A stretch of DNA of 64,000 bases from NCBI RefSeq assembly GCF_017569925.1, contig NZ_CP050854.1, forward strand, positions 1 through 64,000, given 5' to 3'. The stretch is from Brenneria izadpanahii (GTDB lineage: Bacteria > Pseudomonadota > Gammaproteobacteria > Enterobacterales > Enterobacteriaceae). Positions 22,687-30,724 of this stretch are shown here, piece by piece. The notes beneath the pieces are model-generated. The model had not been told where the DNA came from. It saw nothing but the letters and a program-made list of their open reading frames with translations, and made no database searches. Made by a program: the position numbers and the translations under genes. Each line of letters opens with the position of its first letter. Position 1 is the stretch's first letter.

Positions 22687-23660
22687 TGATTGCCTACCTG
22701 CTAAGCCGTATCGGACAGACGCTGTTGACGTTGGTCGTCATGTCGGTACTGGTATTTGTGGGGGTGTATCTGGTTGGCAATCCGGTGGACATGCTGCTGG
22801 GGGCGACGGCGACGCCGGCGGAAAGACTGGCGGTAATTCAGTCGTTCGGTTTGGATAAACCGGTCTGGGAACAGTATGGATTATTCGTACTGAACGCCTT
22901 GCAGGGCGATATGGGAAACTCCTTTATTTTTAACCAGCCGGCGCTGACGCTGATTTTTCAGCGCATGCCCGCCACGTTGGAGTTGGCGATGACGGCGTTC
23001 GTTATCGCTTTGATTCTCGGCATACCGCTCGGCATTTACGCCGGCCTGCGGCCGGACAGCGCCGTATCGAAATCGATTATGACGTTTTCCATCTTCGGCT
23101 TTAGTTTGCCGACCTTCTGGATTGGCCTGGTCATGATCATGCTGTTCAGCGTCAAGCTGGGGCTACTGCCCGCATCGGGGCGCGGACAAACCAGCGATTT
23201 ATTCGGCATTCCCTTTAGCTTCTTAACCAAAGACGGCCTTGAACACCTGCTCTTGCCCGCGTTCAACCTGGCGCTGTTTAAAACCTCATTGATTATTCGC
23301 TTGATGCGGGCGGGCGTGATCGAATGTCTGCAACAGGACTATGTGCAGTTTGCCCGCGCCAAAGGGCTATCGGAAACCCGTATTGTGCTGGTGCACGTGC
23401 TGCGCAACACCCTGATCCCGCTGATTACCGTCATCGGTCTGGAGTTGGGCTCGCTTATCGCGTTTGCGGTGGTCACGGAAACCATTTACGCCTGGCCCGG
23501 CATGGGTAAGCTGATTATCGATTCGATAGCCGTGCTGGATAGGCCGGTGATCTTGTCTTATCTGATGATTACCGTGGTGATGTTCAGCGTCATTAATCTG
23601 CTTGTCGACCTGCTGTATGTGCTGGTCGATCCGCGCGTCCGGCTGGGAGGAAATAACTGA
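22683..23660 (+). CDS. ABC transporter permease, DppB/OppB family
   Basis: A 325-residue inner-membrane permease with about six hydrophobic segments. The N-terminal signature is typical of the DppB class (YLLSRIGQTLLTLVVMSVLV). The ATPase-contacting EAA loop reads FARAKGLSETRIVLVHVLRN, and the C-terminus ends DLLYVLVDPRVRLGG. It is translationally coupled: its ATG overlaps the hydrolase stop (ATGA). It forms the channel with the next permease. Confidence 0.94.
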   Translation: MMIAYLLSRIGQTLLTLVVMSVLVFVGVYLVGNPVDMLLGATATPAERLAVIQSFGLDKPVWEQYGLFVLNALQGDMGNSFIFNQPALTLIFQRMPATLELAMTAFVIALILGIPLGIYAGLRPDSAVSKSIMTFSIFGFSLPTFWIGLVMIMLFSVKLGLLPASGRGQTSDLFGIPFSFLTKDGLEHLLLPAFNLALFKTSLIIRLMRAGVIECLQQDYVQFARAKGLSETRIVLVHVLRNTLIPLITVIGLELGSLIAFAVVTETIYAWPGMGKLIIDSIAVLDRPVILSYLMITVVMFSVINLLVDLLYVLVDPRVRLGGNN

Positions 23661-24571
23661 TGCCCGCCAATACGGTACATCAGCGCGCGGCGGGGCGGGA
23701 GCAAAGCCGTTCGGCCTTTACGCTGGTTCTGCTTGCGCTGTTCAAAAACCGGCTGGCGTTGTGCGGACTGATTACGCTGGCGCTTTTTATTGTGCTGGCG
23801 CCCCTTGCTCCGCTGGTTTCGCCGCAAAACCCCTACGATCTGATGCAGCTCGATATCATGGACGGACGCCTGCCGCCGGGATCCGATAGCCTCAGCGGCA
23901 TAACCTATTGGCTGGGCACCGACGATCAGGGGCGCGACCTGTTCAGCGCCATTCTCTACGGCACGCGAATCAGTTTGGCGGTCGGGTTTTCCAGCGCGGT
24001 ATTGGCGCTGCTGATCGGCGCCTCGTTGGGACTGATTAGCGCCTATGCCGGCGGCAAAACGGACGCGGTGATCATGCGTATCGTCGATATTCAGCTCAGT
24101 TTCCCGCCGATCCTGATTGCGCTGATTTTGCTGGCGGTGCTGGGGCAGGGCGTCGATAAAATTATTCTGGCGCTGGTGGTGACCCAGTGGGCTTACTATG
24201 CGCGCACCATTCGGGGCTCGGCGCTGGTCGAACGACGCCGAAGCTACGTGGATGCCGCGCGCAGCATGGCCTTATCCAATCGGCGCATCCTGTTTCGACA
24301 TATTTTGCCGAACTGTCTGGCGCCCCTGATTGTGGTGGCGACGATGCGCATCGCCTACGCCATCATGCTGGAGGCGACGCTCTCTTTTCTCGGAATCGGA
24401 CTGCCGGTGACCGAGCCGTCGCTGGGTTTATTGATTGCAAACGGTTTTGAATACCTGATGTCGGGCGACTACTGGATCAGTTTCTTCCCAGGGCTGACGC
24501 TGCTGCTGCTCATTGTGGCGATCAATCTGGTTGGGGATGCGCTGCGCGATATCCTCAATCCAAGGCATTAA
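23660..24571 (+). CDS. ABC transporter permease, DppC/OppC family
   Basis: A 303-residue partner permease. It has the OppC-type N-terminal segment (LFKNRLALCGLITLALFIVL), then TDDQGRDLFSAILYGTRISL. The EAA loop is DAARSMALSNRRILFRHILP, and the end is NLVGDALRDILNPRH, all typical of DppC. Its ATG shares one base with the preceding stop codon. With the DppB-like protein and the fused ATPase it completes an ABC importer. Confidence 0.94.
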   Translation: MPANTVHQRAAGREQSRSAFTLVLLALFKNRLALCGLITLALFIVLAPLAPLVSPQNPYDLMQLDIMDGRLPPGSDSLSGITYWLGTDDQGRDLFSAILYGTRISLAVGFSSAVLALLIGASLGLISAYAGGKTDAVIMRIVDIQLSFPPILIALILLAVLGQGVDKIILALVVTQWAYYARTIRGSALVERRRSYVDAARSMALSNRRILFRHILPNCLAPLIVVATMRIAYAIMLEATLSFLGIGLPVTEPSLGLLIANGFEYLMSGDYWISFFPGLTLLLLIVAINLVGDALRDILNPRH

Positions 24572-24581
24572 GGGGGAAAAC

Positions 24582-26381
24582 ATGACGTCGCCGGTTATGT
24601 CGGTATCGCATCTCACCACGGCTTTTCAGGTGAACGGCGAGTGGATGAATGTCGTGCGCGATCTGTCTTTCGCCATCGGTGAAAAAGAAACCGTCGCGGT
24701 AGTGGGCGAATCCGGTTCGGGCAAGAGCGTGATGGCGAAATCCATCATGCGGCTATTGCCCGCCGGGCAAAGCCAGGTCAGCGGGGAGATTCATTTCGGC
24801 GGCGTCGAACTGCTCTCCCTATCGCCCAGAGAGATGCGGGATGTGCGCGGCAACCGCATCGGGATGATTTTTCAGGAACCGATGACCAGCCTCAATCCGG
24901 TATTGCCGATCGGCTATCAGATTACCGAGGTGCTGCGTCAACACCGGGGAATGGATAAGGCGCAGGCGCGGGCGGAGGCGGTGCGCCTGCTGGAAAGAGT
25001 GCGCATTCCCGGCGCCAAATCGCGCTTGCATGAGTATCCGCAAAGTTTTTCCGGCGGGATGCGCCAGCGGGTGGTGATCGCCATCGCGCTGGCGTGCAAT
25101 CCACGGCTATTGATTGCCGATGAACCGACCACGGCGCTGGATGTCACCATTCAGGCGCAGATATTGGCGTTGATTAAAACCCTTCAGGAAGAGGAAGGGA
25201 TGTCGGTATTGTTTATTACCCATGATATGGGCGTGGTGGCCGAAGTCTCTGACCGCACGTTAGTCATGCATCAGGGCGAAATGGTTGAAAACGCCGCCAC
25301 CAGAGAAATTTTTCATCATCCCCAACATCCTTACACCCGCATGTTGCTGTCCGCCGTACCCAAATTGGGCTCTATGGCGGGAACCGATTGGCCGCAGCGT
25401 TTTCCGCTGGTGGATCGTCAGACGGGCGAAAGCCTGCCGATACCGGAAACGGTCAGTACGGTTCGCGGCGACCAACCGGTACTGGCGGTGAAAAATCTGG
25501 TGACCCGCTTTGATATCCGATCCGGTTTTTTCCGGCGGCTGTCCGGGCGGGTGCATGCGGTGGAAAACGTCTCTTTCGATCTGTGGCCCGGCGAAACCTT
25601 GTCTTTGGTGGGCGAGTCGGGCTGCGGAAAATCCACCACCGGGCGCTCAATCATCCGTCTGACCGAAGCGAACAGCGGAGAGATTCTGGTTCAGGGGCGG
25701 GATATCCTCACGGCGGATAAAAATGACCTGTCCGAGCGCCGGCGGTTAATTCAGATGGTGTTTCAAGACCCTTACGAAAGCCTGAATCCGAGAATACGGG
25801 TGGGCGACGCCATTGCCGAACCGATGCTGGCTCATGGTCTGGCCGGCGCCAAACAGGTTCATGCCCGCGTCAGGGAACTGCTGGAACAGGTCGGTTTACC
25901 GGGCTGGATGGCCGAACGTTTCCCCCATCAGTTTTCCGGCGGACAACGGCAGCGCGTATGCATCGCCAGAGCGCTGGCGCTGGAACCGAAAATCATCATC
26001 GCCGACGAGTCGGTTTCGGCGCTGGATGTATCCGTCAAGGCGCAGGTCATCAATCTGATGATGGATTTACAACAGAAATTGGGGCTTTCTTTCCTGTTTA
26101 TTTCCCATGACATGGCGGTCGTTGAGCGCATCAGCCACCGGGTCGCGGTGATGTATCTGGGGGAGATCGTCGAGATTGGGCCGCGTTCCGCCATCTTTGA
26201 TAATCCGCAGCATGATTATACCCGCCGCCTGATTGCGGCGGTGCCGGTGCCCGATCCGGATACCAGACCGGTTCGCGCCCTCTATAGCGATGAACTGCAA
26301 AGCCCGGTGAGGCCGCCGGACTATATCTGTCCTGAACGCAGTTATCGGGAAGTCTCTCTCGGCCATTTCGTGCAGATCTAG
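24582..26381 (+). CDS. Fused dual ABC transporter ATPase (DppD-DppF type)
   Basis: A 599-residue protein containing two complete ATPase halves, so one gene replaces separate DppD and DppF subunits, as in GsiA. The first half has Walker [10 protein letters not shown] near residue 45, signature FSGGMRQR and Walker [13 protein letters not shown]. The second half has Walker [10 protein letters not shown] near residue 350, signature FSGGQRQR and Walker B IIIADESVSALD, where Ser replaces the usual Pro. The oligopeptide-type C-terminal extension of each half is present. The start is ATG 24582, preceded by AAGGGGG, rather than in-frame starts inside the permease gene. It ends the operon. Confidence 0.94.
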   Translation: MTSPVMSVSHLTTAFQVNGEWMNVVRDLSFAIGEKETVAVVGESGSGKSVMAKSIMRLLPAGQSQVSGEIHFGGVELLSLSPREMRDVRGNRIGMIFQEPMTSLNPVLPIGYQITEVLRQHRGMDKAQARAEAVRLLERVRIPGAKSRLHEYPQSFSGGMRQRVVIAIALACNPRLLIADEPTTALDVTIQAQILALIKTLQEEEGMSVLFITHDMGVVAEVSDRTLVMHQGEMVENAATREIFHHPQHPYTRMLLSAVPKLGSMAGTDWPQRFPLVDRQTGESLPIPETVSTVRGDQPVLAVKNLVTRFDIRSGFFRRLSGRVHAVENVSFDLWPGETLSLVGESGCGKSTTGRSIIRLTEANSGEILVQGRDILTADKNDLSERRRLIQMVFQDPYESLNPRIRVGDAIAEPMLAHGLAGAKQVHARVRELLEQVGLPGWMAERFPHQFSGGQRQRVCIARALALEPKIIIADESVSALDVSVKAQVINLMMDLQQKLGLSFLFISHDMAVVERISHRVAVMYLGEIVEIGPRSAIFDNPQHDYTRRLIAAVPVPDPDTRPVRALYSDELQSPVRPPDYICPERSYREVSLGHFVQI

Positions 26382-26518
26382 GCGCGCGGCGTCTGATGCG
26401 GGGATCGGCGGCCGCACGTCATCCTATGGTGCGGCCGCCGTAGCGTTTGGCAATAGAATCCGCGGCTACCGGCGATCAGTAATATTATCGCCAAGTGCGA
26501 AAAGGACGTCGAACCGCC

Positions 26519-27658
26519 TCAGCTTTGCGACGCTTTCTGCGGGATATAAGTGTTGGCGACCACCTCGCCCTGGGAGCCGACCGCGCGCAGCGGCGCGGGG
26601 TGCGCCAGATCGAGATGCGGAAACAGCAGTTCGCCGACCCGATAGGCCTCTTCCAGATGCGGATAACCCGAAAGAATAAAGGTATCGATGCCGAGATCGG
26701 CATACTCCTGAATACGCGCGGCGACCGTTGGCCCGTCGCCCACCAGCGCCGTACCGGCTCCGCCGCGTACCAACCCGACCCCGGCCCACAGATTGGGGCT
26801 GATTTCCAGATGGTCCTTTTTCCCGCCGTGCAGCGCAGCCATACGCTGCTGTCCGACCGAATCGAAGCGGGCAAGGGCGGCCTGCGCGGCGGCGATGGTG
26901 TCGTCATCCAGATGCGCGATCAGCCGATCGGCGGCCTGCCAGGCTTCTTCCGTGGTTTCGCGCACGATAACATGCAGCCGGATGCCGAACCGCACCTGGC
27001 GGCCTTTGGCCTGCGCTTTGACCCGCACCTCTTCCAGCTTTTCTTTTACCTGTGCGGGCGGCTCGCCCCAGGTCAGATAAAGATCGACCTGATCGGCCGC
27101 CAAATCTTGCGCCGCCGCGGAGGAGCCGCCGAAATAAAGCGGCGGACGCGGCTGCTGCACCGGCGGATACAGCAGCTTGGCGTCTTTTACCTTAAGGTGC
27201 TTGCCTTCAAAGTCGACCGTTTCGCCTTCCAGCAGCCTGCGCCAGATGTGGGTAAATTCGGCGGACGCCTCATAACGCTCGTCATGGCTGAGAAACAGCC
27301 CTTCCGCGGCCAGTTCTTCGGGATCGCCGCCGGTGACCAGATTGAAAAGCGCGCGGCCGTTTGACAGCCGATCCAGCGTGGCGGCCTGACGCGCGGCGAT
27401 GGTCGGCGAGATGACGCCGGGGCGCAGCGCCACTAAAAATTTCAGCCGCTGCGTCACCGGGATTAATGAGGCGGCGACCAGCCAGGAGTCCTCGCAGGAA
27501 CGTCCGGTCGGCAGCAGCACGCCGCCAAATCCCTGCCGTTCAGCGGCCTGCGCCACCTGTTGCAAATAGCTGTGATCCACATGGCGCGCGCCCTCTGAAC
27601 TGCCGAGATAGCGACCGTCGCCGTGGGTGGGTAAAAACCAGAATACGTTAAGACTCAT
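26519..27658 (-). CDS. ssuD: FMNH2-dependent alkanesulfonate monooxygenase
   Basis: SsuD releases sulfite from C2-C10 alkanesulfonates using reduced flavin and oxygen, for use when sulfate is scarce. The 379-residue luciferase-like TIM-barrel protein starts [19 protein letters not shown], as E. coli SsuD (381). It also has [20 protein letters not shown] and [21 protein letters not shown] strong ribosome site (AGGAGATAACACG) precedes the ATG. ssuA lies just upstream on the same strand. The flavin reductase ssuE and the permease/ATPase genes ssuC and ssuB are not in the window. Confidence 0.96.
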   Translation of the reverse strand: MSLNVFWFLPTHGDGRYLGSSEGARHVDHSYLQQVAQAAERQGFGGVLLPTGRSCEDSWLVAASLIPVTQRLKFLVALRPGVISPTIAARQAATLDRLSNGRALFNLVTGGDPEELAAEGLFLSHDERYEASAEFTHIWRRLLEGETVDFEGKHLKVKDAKLLYPPVQQPRPPLYFGGSSAAAQDLAADQVDLYLTWGEPPAQVKEKLEEVRVKAQAKGRQVRFGIRLHVIVRETTEEAWQAADRLIAHLDDDTIAAAQAALARFDSVGQQRMAALHGGKKDHLEISPNLWAGVGLVRGGAGTALVGDGPTVAARIQEYADLGIDTFILSGYPHLEEAYRVGELLFPHLDLAHPAPLRAVGSQGEVVANTYIPQKASQS

Positions 27659-27705
27659 CGTGTTATCTCCTGTAGATCGATCTCTCCGGGCTATCCGGCA
27701 TCATG

Positions 27706-28710
27706 TCATTGGGCCTGGGGCCGCCAGACGCGCTGGGAAACATCAACTTTTACCGGCACCAGCCGATTTTCATAAAACAGGTCGGCGGTATATTGCTGCG
27801 CTTCGATCGTTGGCTGTTCCAGCGGTTTGATTGTCGTCGGCGGGCGATGGTCCAGCGCGGCGGCAATCACCTGTTCCGGCAGACCAATCGCGTTCGCCAA
27901 CAGCGTGATGCTTTGCGCGCGCTCGCTTAGCGTCAGCGCATCTGCCTGGGTTAATACATCCAGCACCTGGCGGATAAAGGCGCCATGCGCTTCGGTATAT
28001 GGACGGGCGGCCAGATAGAAAGAGCCTGTCTGGTTCAGACCGTCGCCATCGGCCAGCACTCTGACGCCGCCCTGCAATAAAGCGGCGGAGTAATAGGGAT
28101 CCCAGATGGTCCAGGCGTCGACGTTGCCTTGTTGAAACGCCGCGCGGGCGTCGGCGGGAGTCAGATAGACAGGCTGAATATCCGAGAAAGACAAGCCCGC
28201 TTTTTGTAGCGACCTCAGCAGCAAATTGTGCGAGCTGGAGCCTTTCTGAAACGCGACTTTACGGCCTTTTAGATCGGCGACGGTTTTGATGGGGCTATCT
28301 TCGGCCACCAGAATCACTTCGGCTTTGGGTTTTGGCGGCTCAACGCCGACGTACAGTAAATCGGCCCCGGCGGCCTGAGCGAAAATGGGCGGAATATCGC
28401 CGGTACTGCCCAGATCGATACTGCCGACGTTAAGCGCTTCCAGCATTTGCGGACCGGCCGGAAATTCAATCCAGCTGATCTTGGTTTGAGGGAACCGTTT
28501 CTCCAGCAGCTGATGGGATTTAGCCAGCACCAGGCTGACCGAGCCTTTCTGATAGCCAATCCGGAACTGCTCCGGCGCGGCTTCCTGCGCATGAGCGGCG
28601 CCAGTCAGCAGCGAGCTAAAGACGGCCGCCGCCGCCAGCCAGCGGCGCAACGGGCTTTGACGTCGCCGTGATATGCCCATGCTTAACGCTTGCGTTGAAT
28701 CCTTCATCAT
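27706..28710 (-). CDS. ssuA: Aliphatic sulfonate-binding protein SsuA
   Basis: A periplasmic binding protein for alkanesulfonates, 334 residues from the chosen ATG at 28710, which has AGGTG 7 bases upstream. A GTG at 28719 also fits the frame. The signal peptide is unusually long and basic (SRRRQSPLRRWLAAAAVFSS), with predicted cleavage after GAAHA. Mature features are FRIGYQKGSVSLVLAK, GSIDLGSTGDIPPIFAQAAG and GRKVAFQKGSSSHNLLLR, all typical of SsuA. It heads a two-gene ssuAD unit; the rest of the importer must be elsewhere or lost. Confidence 0.95.
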   Translation of the reverse strand: MMKDSTQALSMGISRRRQSPLRRWLAAAAVFSSLLTGAAHAQEAAPEQFRIGYQKGSVSLVLAKSHQLLEKRFPQTKISWIEFPAGPQMLEALNVGSIDLGSTGDIPPIFAQAAGADLLYVGVEPPKPKAEVILVAEDSPIKTVADLKGRKVAFQKGSSSHNLLLRSLQKAGLSFSDIQPVYLTPADARAAFQQGNVDAWTIWDPYYSAALLQGGVRVLADGDGLNQTGSFYLAARPYTEAHGAFIRQVLDVLTQADALTLSERAQSITLLANAIGLPEQVIAAALDHRPPTTIKPLEQPTIEAQQYTADLFYENRLVPVKVDVSQRVWRPQAQ

Positions 28711-29139
28711 GTATATCACCTGTAGATAGAGCGCTTATAACCAAAAGTTAAAATAAAGTGATAATTTGCAACATTGGGGTGATAAACATAACAGGCGTTA
28801 TGCGGATTTTTTAAATCTCAATTTCTGGTTTTGATAGCTAAAAAGGGGAAAAGAAATGGATGCCGGCTTCTCTTTCTTTCCCGATGATCGGTTATTTTGA
28901 CGCTCACCCTGGCTGCTTGACTTCAGTAAGCTACAGCGGAGTAATGAGAGACGAGACAATCTGTCTCTCGCCGCCGATTGTTCAAATTTCTTTCCGGCGA
29001 ATCTTTATTTTTTTGCCGCTCTGAAGCCGCGTCAAATCTATGGATATATATTTTTAATGTGACTGGTATCCCAAAAAGCTATAAACAGTTAGACAACTGT
29101 TAAAAATACGTGCTAGTTATAAAACAAGCCGCAGATACA
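28711..29139. other. Intergenic region between ssuA and the antitermination operon
   Basis: No convincing gene. The left part must hold the ssuA promoter (minus strand). A plus-strand candidate promoter is TTGACT (28917-28922), then 17 bases, then AGTAAT (28940-28945). A hairpin GAGAGAC...GTCTCTC lies at 28946-28969. A perfect 7-base-pair inverted repeat AACAGTT-AGAC-AACTGTT at 29084-29101 resembles a repressor operator. Which promoter drives the downstream operon is unresolved. Confidence 0.45.
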
Positions 29140-29199
29140 CTATTAAAACATTATCCGGTGATAATCTTTTAATAGTTTCGGAATGGCGAAAGCCGGAAA
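29140..29199 (+). ncRNA. Structured leader elements upstream of the GlpP-type operon
   Basis: Two hairpins sit in tandem in the presumed 5' leader. The first is almost perfect: CTATTAAAACATTATC (29140-29155) pairs with GATAATCTTTTAATAG (29160-29175) across a CGGT loop, with a single C-C mismatch in 16 pairs. The second, at about 29176-29199, has a GGC-GAAA-GCC core (29185-29194), i.e. a GNRA-type tetraloop, with outer TTTC/GAAA pairing. They precede the leader terminator by about 70 bases. They may be protein-binding or antiterminator elements. As DNA, the first could instead be an operator. Confidence 0.55.
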
Positions 29200-29270
29200 A
29201 ACTACATAAAACAGCGTTTTGTTGGTTGTGTTATTAAACAAACCGTTGTTAATAGGGTCAGTGAACTGAA

Positions 29271-29316
29271 AGCCCTCAGAGATTTAAACAATCTCTGAGG
29301 GCTTTTTTTATTTTTT
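29271..29316 (+). terminator. Leader terminator just before the first gene of the operon
   Basis: A perfect 14-base-pair stem, AGCCCTCAGAGATT (29271-29284) with AATCTCTGAGGGCT (29290-29303), closes a 5-base loop and runs into TTTTTTTATTTTTT. It ends about 18 bases before the ATG of the aldolase gene (29335) and just ahead of its ribosome site AAGGAG. A terminator here would stop every transcript before the operon unless it is overridden. The second gene of the operon encodes a GlpP-family antiterminator, so regulated readthrough is the natural reading. Confidence 0.9.
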
Positions 29317-29334
29317 AAATAAGGAGTTGGAGTC

Positions 29335-30126
29335 ATGTCAAAAAAACGTCGGTTATCCAGAGTTTTTGCTCAAGATGGTAAATCTGTTACGTTGGCACTG
29401 GATGGGTACTATTTTTCCACCAAAACAGCAGGCGTTGACGATACGCTAAAAAGCCTGCCCGTATTGATTGAAAAAGGGCTGGATTGTGTTTTGGTCACCT
29501 ACGGTATGGCAAAAAATTATGAAGCGGAATTAATGAATATTCCAATTGTGCTGCGGGTAGACAGCACCGTAAATATTTTTGATAACACCGTTCCTGACAC
29601 AAAAGGGGTTTTTTCTGTTGAAGATGCATTAAAAATCGGGGCCGATGGCGTGGTGTGCATGACATTCCCCGGCGCGTTTAATGAAGAGAAAACTCACGAT
29701 TTGGCCATGAAACTGGCACAGGCCGCCGATGCCTGGAATTTACCGCTAATTGTTGAATCGTTGCCTTACGGCTACCCGGTTACCAATAGCGAATCCAACA
29801 GCCCTGACGTGATTGCCGCCGCTGCCCGCATTGCCGTGGAATTAGGGGCCGATGTCATCAAAACCCGCTTTTCAGGAAGCGCCGCAGACCGCTTGATTGT
29901 TGAGGCGGCCGGTGTTCCCGTGCTGGCGTTAGGCGGCCCGAAAACCGATATTCTAAGTTATTTTGAATTCGTACAGCACTGTATGAACATGGGGGCGAAA
30001 GGTGTCGCCGTAGGCAGAAATATTACTCAAGACCCCAAACCCGCCCACGTTGTAGCAGGTCTACACGCCATCATTCATGAAAATGCAACACCGGAAGATG
30101 CGTATGGCCTCTATATGAAAAAATAG
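29335..30126 (+). CDS. Class I aldolase of the DhnA/FbaB/LsrF family
   Basis: A 263-residue TIM-barrel aldolase of the DeoC/LacD/FbaB superfamily. The Schiff-base lysine is Lys176 in ELGADVIKTRFSG, and the phosphate-binding region follows in VLALGGPKTD and GAKGVAVGRNITQ. Members cleave or form sugar phosphates (fructose-1,6-bisphosphate, phospho-autoinducer-2 and others); which one cannot be told here. It is the first gene after the leader terminator and is followed 18 bases later by the antiterminator gene. With the kinase and dehydrogenases downstream it is a good candidate for the final cleavage step of a sugar or polyol pathway. Confidence 0.9.
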   Translation: MSKKRRLSRVFAQDGKSVTLALDGYYFSTKTAGVDDTLKSLPVLIEKGLDCVLVTYGMAKNYEAELMNIPIVLRVDSTVNIFDNTVPDTKGVFSVEDALKIGADGVVCMTFPGAFNEEKTHDLAMKLAQAADAWNLPLIVESLPYGYPVTNSESNSPDVIAAAARIAVELGADVIKTRFSGSAADRLIVEAAGVPVLALGGPKTDILSYFEFVQHCMNMGAKGVAVGRNITQDPKPAHVVAGLHAIIHENATPEDAYGLYMKK

Positions 30127-30144
30127 AAATCTGGACAACTCTCT

Positions 30145-30696
30145 ATGATGTTAAATAACACCGTCATACCCTCGGTCAGACGCTATAAAAATTTTGAGAA
30201 AGCGCTTTCCTGTGAATCAGAATATATTTTATTGTCGGAAGCCGATATAGGTAACTTACAGTCCCTGGTAGGGAAATGTCATAAAAGAAATAAAAAGGTT
30301 CTGATTCATTTAGAACTTTTGGGCGGGTTCAAACCCGATCCGTGCGGCCTCTCCGTATTAAAAAAGATCTACAAGGTGGACGGTGTTATTTCCTCTAATT
30401 TTACTGCGTTACGATATGCAAAAAAGGAGGGGTTAATCACTATCTATAGAATATTGCTCATTGACTCCAGAGCGTTAGACCAATCCATCGACATCGTAAA
30501 AAATAATTCAATCGATGTTGTTGAATTGCTGCCGGCGGAGTATGCGTGCTTATGTTTCGATTTGCTAAAAAATAACTTTAAAAATCTTAATGTAAAGTTC
30601 ATCGCCGGTGGTTTTGTAAAAAGAAAATATTTAGTCGATAGGATCTTTTACACCGGGTTTGACGGTATTACCACCAGTGAACCCAGCTTATGGTAA
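30145..30696 (+). CDS. GlpP-family antiterminator (PF04309; YgcP-like)
   Basis: A 183-residue protein of the glycerol-3-phosphate-responsive antiterminator family. It shows the family landmarks in order: VIPSVRRYKNFEKAL, EYILLSEADIGNLQSLV, HKRNKKVLIHLELLGG, VDGVISSNFTALRYAKKEGL, YRILLIDSRALDQS, DVVELLPA, KFIAGGFV and GITTSEPSLW. In Bacillus, GlpP with glycerol-3-phosphate binds leader mRNA and prevents termination. The family is mainly Firmicutes; the uncharacterised E. coli YgcP is a known enterobacterial relative. It is noticeably more AT-rich than its neighbours, suggesting transfer. It probably acts on the terminator at 29271-29316 and senses a phosphorylated intermediate. Confidence 0.9.
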   Translation: MMLNNTVIPSVRRYKNFEKALSCESEYILLSEADIGNLQSLVGKCHKRNKKVLIHLELLGGFKPDPCGLSVLKKIYKVDGVISSNFTALRYAKKEGLITIYRILLIDSRALDQSIDIVKNNSIDVVELLPAEYACLCFDLLKNNFKNLNVKFIAGGFVKRKYLVDRIFYTGFDGITTSEPSLW

Positions 30697-30724
30697 ATAA
30701 TCATTATAAAAATCCGAGGCGGTC

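Noticed and set aside
26495..27364. 289-codon plus-strand frame across ssuD
   Set aside because: The minus-strand product is an unmistakable SsuD; the antisense frame is Arg/Gln/Phe-rich shadow sequence.
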